Assembly (NCBI GenBank): GCA_003551265.1
Contig: PUMG01000080.1
Span: 1 to 9,797 of the forward strand
Reading direction: 5' to 3'
DNA: 9,797 nt
From: Halovenus sp.
Lineage (GTDB): Archaea; Halobacteriota; Halobacteria; Halobacteriales; Haloarculaceae
Of this stretch, positions 1-6,031 are shown in pieces; the first letter of the stretch is position 1, and each line of letters opens with the position of its first letter. Both the position numbers and the translations under genes were made by a program. A model generated the notes under the pieces. That model made no database searches. It saw only the letters and a list, made by a program, of their open reading frames with translations, and was not told the origin of the DNA.

Positions 1-118
1 CGCCCGAGCCACCATCGTCGGTCAGGAGACCGTCGACACAGCCTGCGAGACCGACACCGGCCGCTCCTGTGGCGGTCACGAGCAGTCGCCGTCGTGTGAG
101 TGATGTGTGTGGTGTCAT
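1..118 (-). CDS. Partial Tat-exported lipoprotein (N-terminus only)
   Basis: An ATG at 118-116 on the minus strand opens a frame that stays open for 39 codons to the left edge. The peptide begins MTPHTSLTRRRLLVTATGAA and continues to a lipobox LAGC with Cys27, followed by an Asp/Gly-rich stretch. This is a typical haloarchaeal twin-arginine signal (RRRLL) with a lipidation cysteine, so the mature protein is probably tethered to the outer face of the membrane. It lies downstream of nirK on the same strand, 156 nt beyond the nirK stop, so it could be co-transcribed or have its own promoter. The mature domain is off the window. A halocyanin or a copper chaperone would fit the setting, but nothing visible identifies it. 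Confidence 0.75.
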   Translation of the reverse strand, partial: MTPHTSLTRRRLLVTATGAAGVGLAGCVDGLLTDDGGSG

Positions 119-148
119 GGATTCTGGTTTCTGGACGGTCTCTGCGTG

Positions 149-212
149 ATTCGGACGATTCGACGGTCTGTCGATTCGTCGGTCCGTCAGTTCGTCGATT
201 CGTCGATCGGTC
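149..212. repeat. Degenerate 8-bp tandem repeat, about 8 units
   Basis: Eight consecutive octamers can be laid out in register from 149 to 212: attcggac, gattcgac, ggtctgtc, gattcgtc, ggtccgtc, agttcgtc, gattcgtc, gatcggtc. The consensus is about GATTCGTC. The pattern fades after 212. The array lies between nirK and the partial lipoprotein gene, about 31 nt upstream of the latter's ATG, so it occupies that gene's upstream region. The period is not a multiple of three, and I see no credible gene here on either strand. Confidence 0.7.
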
Positions 213-274
213 GATGCTCCGGTCTGGCCGTCTCTCAGTCCGCTGGTCTCCAGTCACTTCTGCGTAGACGGCGC

Positions 275-1363
275 TCAGGGGTCGGGGTTGTAGATGTCCT
301 CGTCTGGTTCTCCTTCGACGTCAATGGTCGCCAGCAGCCCCTTCTGGACGACCCGGGTGAGGGAGTGGTCGACGAGGTGTATCGGGCCGGGTACGGGCAG
401 GTCCATGTCGCCGAAGCCGACGAAGCCAGCGCCAAGGGTCGCACCCTCGACCCACTTCATTGGGTCGTTGACGACGTCGCCGTGGTCGTACCAGCGCGTC
501 CAGACGTTCCCGATCGGGTGCGGGCTGGAGACGTGGTTGGGACCGCCGTTACACCAGAACACACGAACCGTCTCGCCGGTCTCGGCGTGAAGCGGGCCGA
601 CTTCGCCGTCGCCAGTGAACCGTCCCATCTCGCCGTTGAACAGGACGTACGTCGGGTCCTCGCTTCGTGCGCCAGCGTTATCCCATCTGTGGTGTCCCTC
701 CTCGCCGGTGTCGCCATCCGTGTACAGCTCGTGCTGGCCGAAGTAGAACTCGCGGTCGACCTCCGGCAGACCGTCTTCGGGTTCGACGAGGATGGTCCCG
801 AACATCCCTGTCCCGATGTGGTGGTCGTGTGCGCCTGGCGCGCAGTGGTAGATGTGTGCGCCGGGGTACTTCGTCTGGAACTCTATTTCGACCGGTCCCT
901 CGCCGGGTGCGATTGTCGTGTCGACTGCGCCGCCACCGGGACCGTACGTGGCGTGGAAGTCGACGTTGTGGACGTCGACGTTGAGGTCGTCGGGAACGTC
1001 GAACGTCAGGTGGATTGTGTCACCCTCACGAACCCGAATCATCGGGCCAGGAATCTGGCCATCGAACGTCATGAACCGGGCTGTGACGCCGGGTTCGACC
1101 TCTGCAGTGTACTCTTCGGTCACCATTTCGAGTTCGTGGTGACGTGGCTCGTCCCAGTCGACAGGTGGGGGAACGTCTGTCGGATCGCCAGCGATTGTTT
1201 CGATATCTGGGTCCTCTGCGGGATTGAGTCCGCCCTCGTCTTCTGGTTCTTCTTCTGGTTCACTCTCACTGAGCGGGCCGATACAGCCAGCGAGGAAGGC
1301 AACGCTGCCTGCACCCGCTGCTTTGACGAACGTCCGTCGGTTGGTGTGGGCGTTTTCGGTCAT
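275..1363 (-). CDS. nirK: Copper-containing nitrite reductase (NirK), Tat lipoprotein
   Basis: Reduces nitrite to nitric oxide on the outer side of the membrane, using electrons from a small blue copper protein. The 362-aa product starts with a Tat signal (NRRTFVKAAG) and lipobox LAGC (Cys27), then an acidic linker and two cupredoxin domains. The type 1 copper set is His132, Cys174, His182 and Met187. The type 2 set is His137, His173 and His333. The catalytic Asp135 (HNVDFHA) and His282 (SSPHPIG) are both present, so the enzyme should be active. The Cys-to-His loop (CAPGAHDHH) is one residue shorter than the CAPPGMVPWH form. The start is supported by a TATA-like box centred about 26 nt upstream, which suggests a leaderless mRNA. 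It is divergent from the copper ATPase. Laccase-like oxidases are an alternative, but the Asp/His active-site pair favours NirK. Confidence 0.95.
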   Translation of the reverse strand: MTENAHTNRRTFVKAAGAGSVAFLAGCIGPLSESEPEEEPEDEGGLNPAEDPDIETIAGDPTDVPPPVDWDEPRHHELEMVTEEYTAEVEPGVTARFMTFDGQIPGPMIRVREGDTIHLTFDVPDDLNVDVHNVDFHATYGPGGGAVDTTIAPGEGPVEIEFQTKYPGAHIYHCAPGAHDHHIGTGMFGTILVEPEDGLPEVDREFYFGQHELYTDGDTGEEGHHRWDNAGARSEDPTYVLFNGEMGRFTGDGEVGPLHAETGETVRVFWCNGGPNHVSSPHPIGNVWTRWYDHGDVVNDPMKWVEGATLGAGFVGFGDMDLPVPGPIHLVDHSLTRVVQKGLLATIDVEGEPDEDIYNPDP

Positions 1364-1385
1364 GATGGTTTCCCTTACGACTGTC

Positions 1386-1393
1386 TATTTAAT
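1386..1393 (-). promoter_or_regulatory. TATA box of nirK
   Basis: Read on the minus strand the sequence is ATTAAATA. Its centre is about 26 nt upstream of the nirK ATG at 1363, the usual spacing between an archaeal TATA box and the transcription start. This implies that the nirK message begins at or very near its ATG. No Shine-Dalgarno sequence is visible in front of the gene, in agreement. Confidence 0.6.
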
Positions 1394-1430
1394 GACCAGC
1401 CATATGAAGCGTAAACCGTATTCTAAGCCA

Positions 1431-1447
1431 CTGAGATGCCTTCTCAG
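1431..1447. promoter_or_regulatory. Inverted repeat in divergent promoter region (candidate operator)
   Basis: The sequence is a perfect 6+6 inverted repeat, CTGAGA-tgcct-TCTCAG. It lies midway between the two divergent TATA boxes, about 38 bp from each, where a shared activator or a copper- or NO-responsive regulator could bind. I looked for a CGAA-N4-TTCG motif, which I recall from haloarchaeal denitrification promoters, between 1364 and 1510 and did not find one. The assignment rests only on symmetry and position. Confidence 0.35.
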
Positions 1448-1484
1448 AGCATAAGAACGGTGTACGAACATCTCCTGCAAAAGA

Positions 1485-1492
1485 TTTATATA
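1485..1492 (+). promoter_or_regulatory. TATA box of the copper ATPase gene
   Basis: TTTATATA, in a distinctly AT-rich patch, is centred about 23 nt upstream of the ATG at 1511. That puts the predicted transcription start at or just after this ATG. The position supports a leaderless start at 1511. If initiation is a few bases downstream, the first usable start would be the ATG at 1586. Confidence 0.6.
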
Positions 1493-1510
1493 GTTATTTT
1501 CTGGCGCTGA

Positions 1511-4159
1511 ATGTCGGTCGCTCGTGCTGCAGTCCGAACACGTTCGGGCACAGCACTTGGTGAGTCGCAGACGAACACTGCAGTGATGAGCGGCTGCCAC
1601 CTCTGTGATCTCGCGACACCCACTCCGGCAGTGACAGCATCGGGTGTCGAGGGAGAGTTCTGTTGTCGCGGCTGTCTGGAAGTTGCGCGGGCACTCGACG
1701 ACGTCGAGAACGCCCCCGCAGCAGACACGGCGCAGGTGGTGCAGGAAGCGACCTCCTCAGAGGACGTTCCTCCGGGTGCAGAGACAGTGTACCTCGCAGT
1801 CGACGGGATGCACTGTACGACCTGCGAGGCGTTTCTCTCGCTTCGCGCAGACAGCATCGACGGCGTCTACGCGATCGATGCGAACTACGGCATCGAGACT
1901 GCACGCATTTGCTACGACCCCGAGACGGTCGACGCAGACCACGTACCGGCGCTGGTGTCGGCTCACGGCTATCAGTTCCGACACCCGGGCGAGAGCGGTG
2001 ACGCCCACGCACGCGCACGGAAGCGCGACACAGTACAGCGTCTCGTGATAGGCGGTTTTCTCTCGATGATGATTATGCCGTGGTACTTCGTCTACCTCTA
2101 TCCGAGTTACGTCGGCATCGAGACCGGAATCCTCGAGGTCGACTCGACGACGTCGTTGAGCGTCTATCTCCCGCTAACGATTCTCGGCGTGCTCACGACC
2201 ATCGTGCTGTTCTACACCGGCGCACCAGTCCTGCGGAGCGCCTGGATGGGGGTTCGGACACGCCGTCCGAACATGGACTTGCTGCTCGCGGTGGCCGCGC
2301 TGTCGGCGTACAGCTACAGCACGGTTGCGCTGGCGACTGGGAGCACGCACCTGTACTACGACGTGAGCGTGGCCGTCATCATGGTGGTCACGCTCGGCCG
2401 CTACTACGAGGATTCGATTCGCTCGCAAGCGACGTCGAGACTCTCGGACATCACCGCTGCACGCGAAACGGAGGCAACCCGTCTCACCGGGAGCGGTCGG
2501 GAAACGGTCGACATCGACCAGCTCGAACCAGGTGACGAACTCGTCGTCGCACCCGGTGAACGGATACCGGTCGACGGAACAGTCCTCGACGGGCTCGCAG
2601 CCGTCGACGAGTCGGTGCTCACCGGAGAGTCGCTTCCGGTGACGAAAGAACCGGGCGACGAGGTCGTCGGTGGCTCGGTCGTGACCGACAACGCACTCGT
2701 CGTCGCTGTTGGCCCGAGCGTCGAGAGCACTGTCGACCGCATCGCCACCGCGCTGTGGGAAATACAGAGTGCAACGCCCGGCGTTCAGCGACTGGCCGAT
2801 GCGCTCGCAACCGTGTTCGTCCCGCTCGTGTTAGTTCTCGGTGTGACAGTCACCGTCTGGCAACTGGCCATTGGAGCGTCGGTCGCGACGGCATTGCTCG
2901 CAGGGCTGGTCGTCCTCGTCGTCTCCTGTCCCTGTGCGATGGGGCTTGCAACGCCGCTCGCCATCTCCGCCGGATTGCGCGACGCCCTCGACCGTGGAGT
3001 CGTCGTCACCAACGAATCGGTGTTCGAGGTCGCTCCCGACGCGGATGTCGTCGTCTTCGACAAGACGGGGACGCTCACGTCGGGTGAGATGAGCGTCGTC
3101 GACGTACACGGTGACGACCGGACGCTTCGGCTCGCGGCCGCAGTCGAGCGTTTCTCCAGTCATCCGGCCGCCGAGGCGATTCTCGACGCCGCAACCTCGC
3201 CAGAGCCGCTTTCTGACGGCGGTGAGTGGGTCGGAGAGCCACGAGGTACGTCAGAGCCGTTCTCTGACCGCAGTGAGCGACTCGGAGAGGCGCGAATCTC
3301 GTCAGAACCACTTTCTGACGGTGGTGAGTGGATCGAAGACCCACGAGGTTCGTCAGAACCGCTCTCTGACGCAGTTGAGAGTCAATATCCGGTGAAAACG
3401 AAACCAGACGATTCAGCAGCGATGCTGCCCACAGCACGGGAGTTCACGCGCTATCCCGGCGAGGGTGTCTCTGCGGTGGTCGACTCCGAAGAAGTCGTCG
3501 TCGGGACGGCCGGACTAATCGAAGAGCGCGTCGGAGCCGTTCCCGAGGCGTTGCAGCGGCGAATCGAGACGGTCGAAGGCGAGGGACACCTCGCGGTTGT
3601 CGTCGGATGGGGTAACCAGGCGAGAGGGGTCATCGCTGTCGGTGACCGCGAGCGTGAGGAGTGGCAGGCGGCCATCGAGGCGTTCGCCGACCGCAAGATT
3701 GCGGTGTTGACGGGTGACGAAGGCACCGGTGCTGACCGCTTCCGTGAGCATTCGGCCGTCGACAGCGTGTTCGCGGGAGTGCCGCCCGATGGCAAAGTCG
3801 AGACAGTCCGGAGACTGTCGGCGACCGGGACGACAGTGATGGTTGGCGACGGAACCAACGACGCGCCTGCGCTCGCGGCCGCCGACCTGGGGATTGCGCT
3901 GGGAGACGGTACTGCTGGCGCAATCGACGCGGCCGACGTGGTCGTTACAGACAGCGATCTCACCGCCGTGGAGACGGTGTTCGACCTGGCGGATGGCACC
4001 CGACGGCGCATCCGCGAGAATATCTGCTGGGCGTTCCTCTACAACGCAGTCGCCATCCCTCTCGCCGTCGTGGGGATGATAAACCCGCTATTTGCGGCGC
4101 TGGCGATGGCTGCGAGCAGCATCATCGTCGTCTCGAACTCCCGGCGGTCTGTGTTCTGA
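1511..4159 (+). CDS. Cu(I)-translocating P1B-type ATPase, CcoI/FixI-like
   Basis: Pumps copper(I) out of the cytoplasm. CcoI/FixI relatives load copper into heme-copper oxidases rather than simply detoxifying. The 882-aa product has an N-terminal cysteine module (C29HLC32 and C51CRGC55) typical of the CcoI/FixI group. An HMA domain with GMHC102TTC105 follows, then actuator TGES (371), transmembrane C473PC475, phosphorylation motif DKTGT (517), nucleotide-binding H551P552 and hinge GDGTND (779-784). Y844N845 and M866xxS869S870 in the last helices match Cu(I) pumps. A 17-residue tandem repeat interrupts the nucleotide-binding domain after the HP motif. The leaderless ATG at 1511 is chosen because of its TATA spacing. 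The in-frame ATG at 1586 (MSGCHLC) is the alternative, giving 857 aa. Being divergent from nirK and near the oxidase genes, it probably supplies copper to NirK, CuA/CuB or halocyanin. Confidence 0.93.
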   Translation: MSVARAAVRTRSGTALGESQTNTAVMSGCHLCDLATPTPAVTASGVEGEFCCRGCLEVARALDDVENAPAADTAQVVQEATSSEDVPPGAETVYLAVDGMHCTTCEAFLSLRADSIDGVYAIDANYGIETARICYDPETVDADHVPALVSAHGYQFRHPGESGDAHARARKRDTVQRLVIGGFLSMMIMPWYFVYLYPSYVGIETGILEVDSTTSLSVYLPLTILGVLTTIVLFYTGAPVLRSAWMGVRTRRPNMDLLLAVAALSAYSYSTVALATGSTHLYYDVSVAVIMVVTLGRYYEDSIRSQATSRLSDITAARETEATRLTGSGRETVDIDQLEPGDELVVAPGERIPVDGTVLDGLAAVDESVLTGESLPVTKEPGDEVVGGSVVTDNALVVAVGPSVESTVDRIATALWEIQSATPGVQRLADALATVFVPLVLVLGVTVTVWQLAIGASVATALLAGLVVLVVSCPCAMGLATPLAISAGLRDALDRGVVVTNESVFEVAPDADVVVFDKTGTLTSGEMSVVDVHGDDRTLRLAAAVERFSSHPAAEAILDAATSPEPLSDGGEWVGEPRGTSEPFSDRSERLGEARISSEPLSDGGEWIEDPRGSSEPLSDAVESQYPVKTKPDDSAAMLPTAREFTRYPGEGVSAVVDSEEVVVGTAGLIEERVGAVPEALQRRIETVEGEGHLAVVVGWGNQARGVIAVGDREREEWQAAIEAFADRKIAVLTGDEGTGADRFREHSAVDSVFAGVPPDGKVETVRRLSATGTTVMVGDGTNDAPALAAADLGIALGDGTAGAIDAADVVVTDSDLTAVETVFDLADGTRRRIRENICWAFLYNAVAIPLAVVGMINPLFAALAMAASSIIVVSNSRRSVF
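3201..3370 (+). repeat. 51-bp in-frame tandem repeat, about 3.3 copies, inside the ATPase gene
   Basis: Units begin at 3201, 3252, 3303 and 3354, an exact 51-bp spacing, each opening with a form of cagarccrcttctctgac. They encode 17-residue units beginning (S/P)EPLSDGGEW or (S/P)EPFSDRSER and containing GEPRG, GEAR or EDPRG. The fourth unit is cut short after SEPLSD. The stretch lies shortly after the HP motif and before the conserved [12 protein letters not shown] segment, so it is an insertion in the nucleotide-binding domain. It is polar and probably disordered. Units 1 and 3 resemble each other more than either resembles unit 2. Confidence 0.9.
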
Positions 4160-4170
4160 CGATTCCCCCG

Positions 4171-4257
4171 CCGTCACTATCCTGACCTTTCCGGCCAGCA
4201 GTGGACTGACACCCTCTCAGCCGTCAGTGTCCTGACCTTCCGGCCAGCGGTGGGCTG
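4171..4257 (+). repeat. Two direct repeats of about 38 bp after the ATPase stop
   Basis: Copy 1 (4171-4208) and copy 2 (4221-4257) share the order ccgtca, cctgacc, ttccggccagc and gtgg, with one single-base indel and a few substitutions. They are offset by 50 bp. They begin 11 bp after the ATPase stop codon and lie in the 208-bp gap before the halocyanin gene. The gap has no credible gene. The role is unknown; they may form the 3' end of the ATPase transcript or be remnants of a local duplication. Confidence 0.6.
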
Positions 4258-4308
4258 GCAACAGCTCAGGCCGTGCTGTGTCACCCCATAACATTCCACC
4301 AATCGAAC

Positions 4309-4336
4309 ATGTACGGCATCGAATGTACGAACTGGA
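4309..4336 (+). promoter_or_regulatory. 14-bp direct repeat upstream of halocyanin
   Basis: Two adjacent 14-mers, atgtacggcatcga and atgtacgaactgga, match at 11 of 14 positions. They end 31 bp before the halocyanin ATG. One helical turn and a third per unit, just upstream of a gene, would suit a regulator binding site, but no clear TATA box fixes the promoter here. Evidence is position and repetition only. Confidence 0.25.
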
Positions 4337-4367
4337 GGCTCGTAGACACCGATAGGGAAAAAGTACA

Positions 4368-4817
4368 ATGACAGGACTCGACATCAATCGGCGGAAGGTG
4401 CTGAAAGCGAGTGGCGTCGCAGTTGCAATCGCAGTCGCTGGCTGTCTCGGTGACGATGACGACACGGACGACGACGCTCCAGAAGAGGTCGCCGCCCACA
4501 TGTCGGACGCCAACGCCTACGAAGGGGTCGAAGATTACACCGGGGAGTCCTCAGTCACGATAGACAACGGGACGAACGGACCGGATTACGCGTTCGAGCC
4601 AGCGGCAATTCAGGTCGACCCCGGGACGGAGGTTACCTGGACGTGGGTTTCCGACGGACACTCGGTGGAGAGCGTCGACGGTCCCGAGGAGTTCGACAGC
4701 GGCATCGAGAACGAGGGCTTCGAGTTCAGCCACACGTTCGATGAGTCCGGCATCGTCCTCTATCAGTGTGGCCCACATCAGGGAATCGGACACATCGGTG
4801 CAGTCGTCGTCGACTGA
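4368..4817 (+). CDS. Halocyanin (blue copper lipoprotein) with His at the axial-ligand position
   Basis: A small plastocyanin-like electron carrier, probably anchored on the outer membrane face, that would pass electrons to NirK or to the CuA site of subunit II. The 149-aa product has a Tat signal (RRKVLKASG), lipobox VAGC (Cys26) and an acidic linker, then one cupredoxin domain. Ligands visible are His98 (DGHSV), Cys134 and His137 (YQCGPH). The family usually continues to GMxG with Met as axial ligand; here it reads GIGHIG, with His142 in that place and no Met anywhere after Cys134. The site may therefore have a shifted potential, or this may be a subfamily trait. It follows the ATPase after a 208-bp gap and precedes the DUF3054 gene by 42 bp. 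No strong Shine-Dalgarno is seen next to the ATG. Confidence 0.88.
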   Translation: MTGLDINRRKVLKASGVAVAIAVAGCLGDDDDTDDDAPEEVAAHMSDANAYEGVEDYTGESSVTIDNGTNGPDYAFEPAAIQVDPGTEVTWTWVSDGHSVESVDGPEEFDSGIENEGFEFSHTFDESGIVLYQCGPHQGIGHIGAVVVD

Positions 4818-4859
4818 CCAGCAGTGGTCGACTCATCAACATCTGTGACATAGAAACAG

Positions 4860-5291
4860 ATGACACGAACGTCACACTCTGTTCGGCTGGTTCGTTCACG
4901 AGTTCCGAACTCCCGGTTCGTCCCTGCAGTCCTCGCTGGTGACCTCCTCGTCCTGTTCGCGTTCATCGCCGTGGGCCAGTACACACACCACTACTACTTC
5001 TGGCAGTTGCCGGTACATACGGTCATGGTGCTGACCCCGTTCGTCATCGCGTGGCTCATCGTCGCTCCACTGGTCGGCCTGTTCTCACCGGAGCAACTGC
5101 AGCGCTACGGCCGAACGACAGTTCTGGTCATCGTCGGGTGGAGCGGCGCATCGCTCCTTGGTGGGTTCATCCGCGCAACGGCGTACTTTCCGGGAGGGAT
5201 GCCTGCCGATTTCCTCCTCGTCAACCTCGTCTTCGGGCTGCTGTTCTTTCTCCCCTGGCGGCTGTTCGTCAGCTGGCGTCTCAATTCCTGA
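4860..5291 (+). CDS. DUF3054 family membrane protein
   Basis: A 143-aa integral membrane protein with four predicted helices: about residues 21-40 (AVLAGDLLVLFAFIAVGQ), 53-74 (TVMVLTPFVIAWLIVAPLVG), 84-106 and 114-135. The first helix with its Asp, the second-helix pattern TPFVIAWLIVAPLVG and the GxxxRATAYF segment resemble DUF3054 proteins common in haloarchaea and actinobacteria. No function is established for the family. It follows halocyanin by 42 bp on the same strand, so co-transcription is plausible. Its last 11 bp overlap the 3' end of the convergent gene at 5281-5958. The ATG at 4860 is the first in frame, and no SD is obvious. Confidence 0.8.
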   Translation: MTRTSHSVRLVRSRVPNSRFVPAVLAGDLLVLFAFIAVGQYTHHYYFWQLPVHTVMVLTPFVIAWLIVAPLVGLFSPEQLQRYGRTTVLVIVGWSGASLLGGFIRATAYFPGGMPADFLLVNLVFGLLFFLPWRLFVSWRLNS

Positions 5292-5958
5292 TACTGACGC
5301 GCTCGACGAGCCGCTGGAGCGTGGTGCCGTCGCTGTCACGGAACTCGACTTCGAAGCGCAACCCAGTCCGGGTCTCGGTCAGTTCCTCACGCTGTAACTC
5401 GAACTCGAACGGTTGCGCTTCAACCGTTTTGAGGGTTTCACCACCCGACAGCACCACGACGTGGTCGATATTCTGGGCATCGACGATTTCGCAGGTGACG
5501 ACCTCCTCGCCAGGGTCACAGACGAGTTCACCGCTTGCAGTTGGCTGTCCGTCACCAGTGAACGGAGTGGTGAACTCGAGCATCATCAACCCCGGCACGA
5601 ACGTCGCGAGCACGAACACACACACGAAAAACACAGTGAGGTTTATCTTCCCCGAGTTCCGCGAGAAGATGCGCCCGACCTGGCTCGTTGCGTTTCGCCG
5701 AAGTCGAATCGTCACCGGCACGACGACGAAGTGGGTGAACGGACCCCAGAAGATGAGCAAGATGCCGTACGCCATCAGATACAGCATCACGGTCCACTCG
5801 GTGACGGAGTGGACAACCGCGCTTGCAGCCCAGAGTCCGAAGCCGAAAAAGACGAGTGCACCGCTTTTCAACCAGCGCCAGATGGGGGTGTTGGCGTAGT
5901 AGACGCTCAGCAAATCGCGCCAGGCCTGTCGTGCGTATCGTCGAACTGTCGAGGTCAT
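5281..5958 (-). CDS. Unrecognised membrane protein downstream of oxidase subunit I
   Basis: I do not recognise a family. The 225-aa product has a basic N-terminus, three hydrophobic helices (about residues 31-51, 56-82 and 108-129) and then an extracytoplasmic domain of roughly 95 residues. That domain is rich in beta-like segments and has one Cys pair (CDPGEEVVTC) that could form a disulfide. It lies 73 nt after the subunit I stop on the same strand, so it may be an extra subunit or assembly factor of that enzyme; this is inference from position. The ATG at 5958 is preferred because the sequence upstream (an in-frame GTG at 6039) encodes an unconvincing Arg/Pro-rich leader overlapping subunit I, and a weak TATA-like box lies about 27 nt before the ATG. 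Confidence 0.75.
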   Translation of the reverse strand: MTSTVRRYARQAWRDLLSVYYANTPIWRWLKSGALVFFGFGLWAASAVVHSVTEWTVMLYLMAYGILLIFWGPFTHFVVVPVTIRLRRNATSQVGRIFSRNSGKINLTVFFVCVFVLATFVPGLMMLEFTTPFTGDGQPTASGELVCDPGEEVVTCEIVDAQNIDHVVVLSGGETLKTVEAQPFEFELQREELTETRTGLRFEVEFRDSDGTTLQRLVERVSIRN

Positions 5959-5981
5959 CGTGCGGTGAATGTATGCTGGGG

Positions 5982-5989
5982 TGTATTCG
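5982..5989 (-). promoter_or_regulatory. Weak TATA-like box before the membrane protein gene
   Basis: Minus-strand CGAATACA is centred about 27 nt upstream of the ATG at 5958. The spacing fits a leaderless archaeal promoter, but the box is poor. The gene may simply be read through from the oxidase operon. It is listed mainly because it bears on the start choice. Confidence 0.25.
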
Positions 5990-6031
5990 GATGGTCGAGA
6001 CGGAGTGGGGTTCGCTACTCTCCGGGAGCGC

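Noticed and set aside
107..1414. Long plus-strand open frame of 435 codons across nirK
   Set aside because: It is the antisense shadow of nirK in GC-rich DNA. The minus-strand product has all copper ligands and a Tat signal, while this translation has no recognisable domain.
4816..4829. Small hairpin GACCA-gcag-TGGTC at the halocyanin stop codon
   Set aside because: The stem is only 5 bp with no T-rich tract after it, so it is not supported as a terminator.
5051..5899. Plus-strand open frame of 282 codons across 5051-5899
   Set aside because: It overlaps the DUF3054 gene and the minus-strand membrane protein, both with coherent helices; this translation is Ser/Arg-rich without structure.
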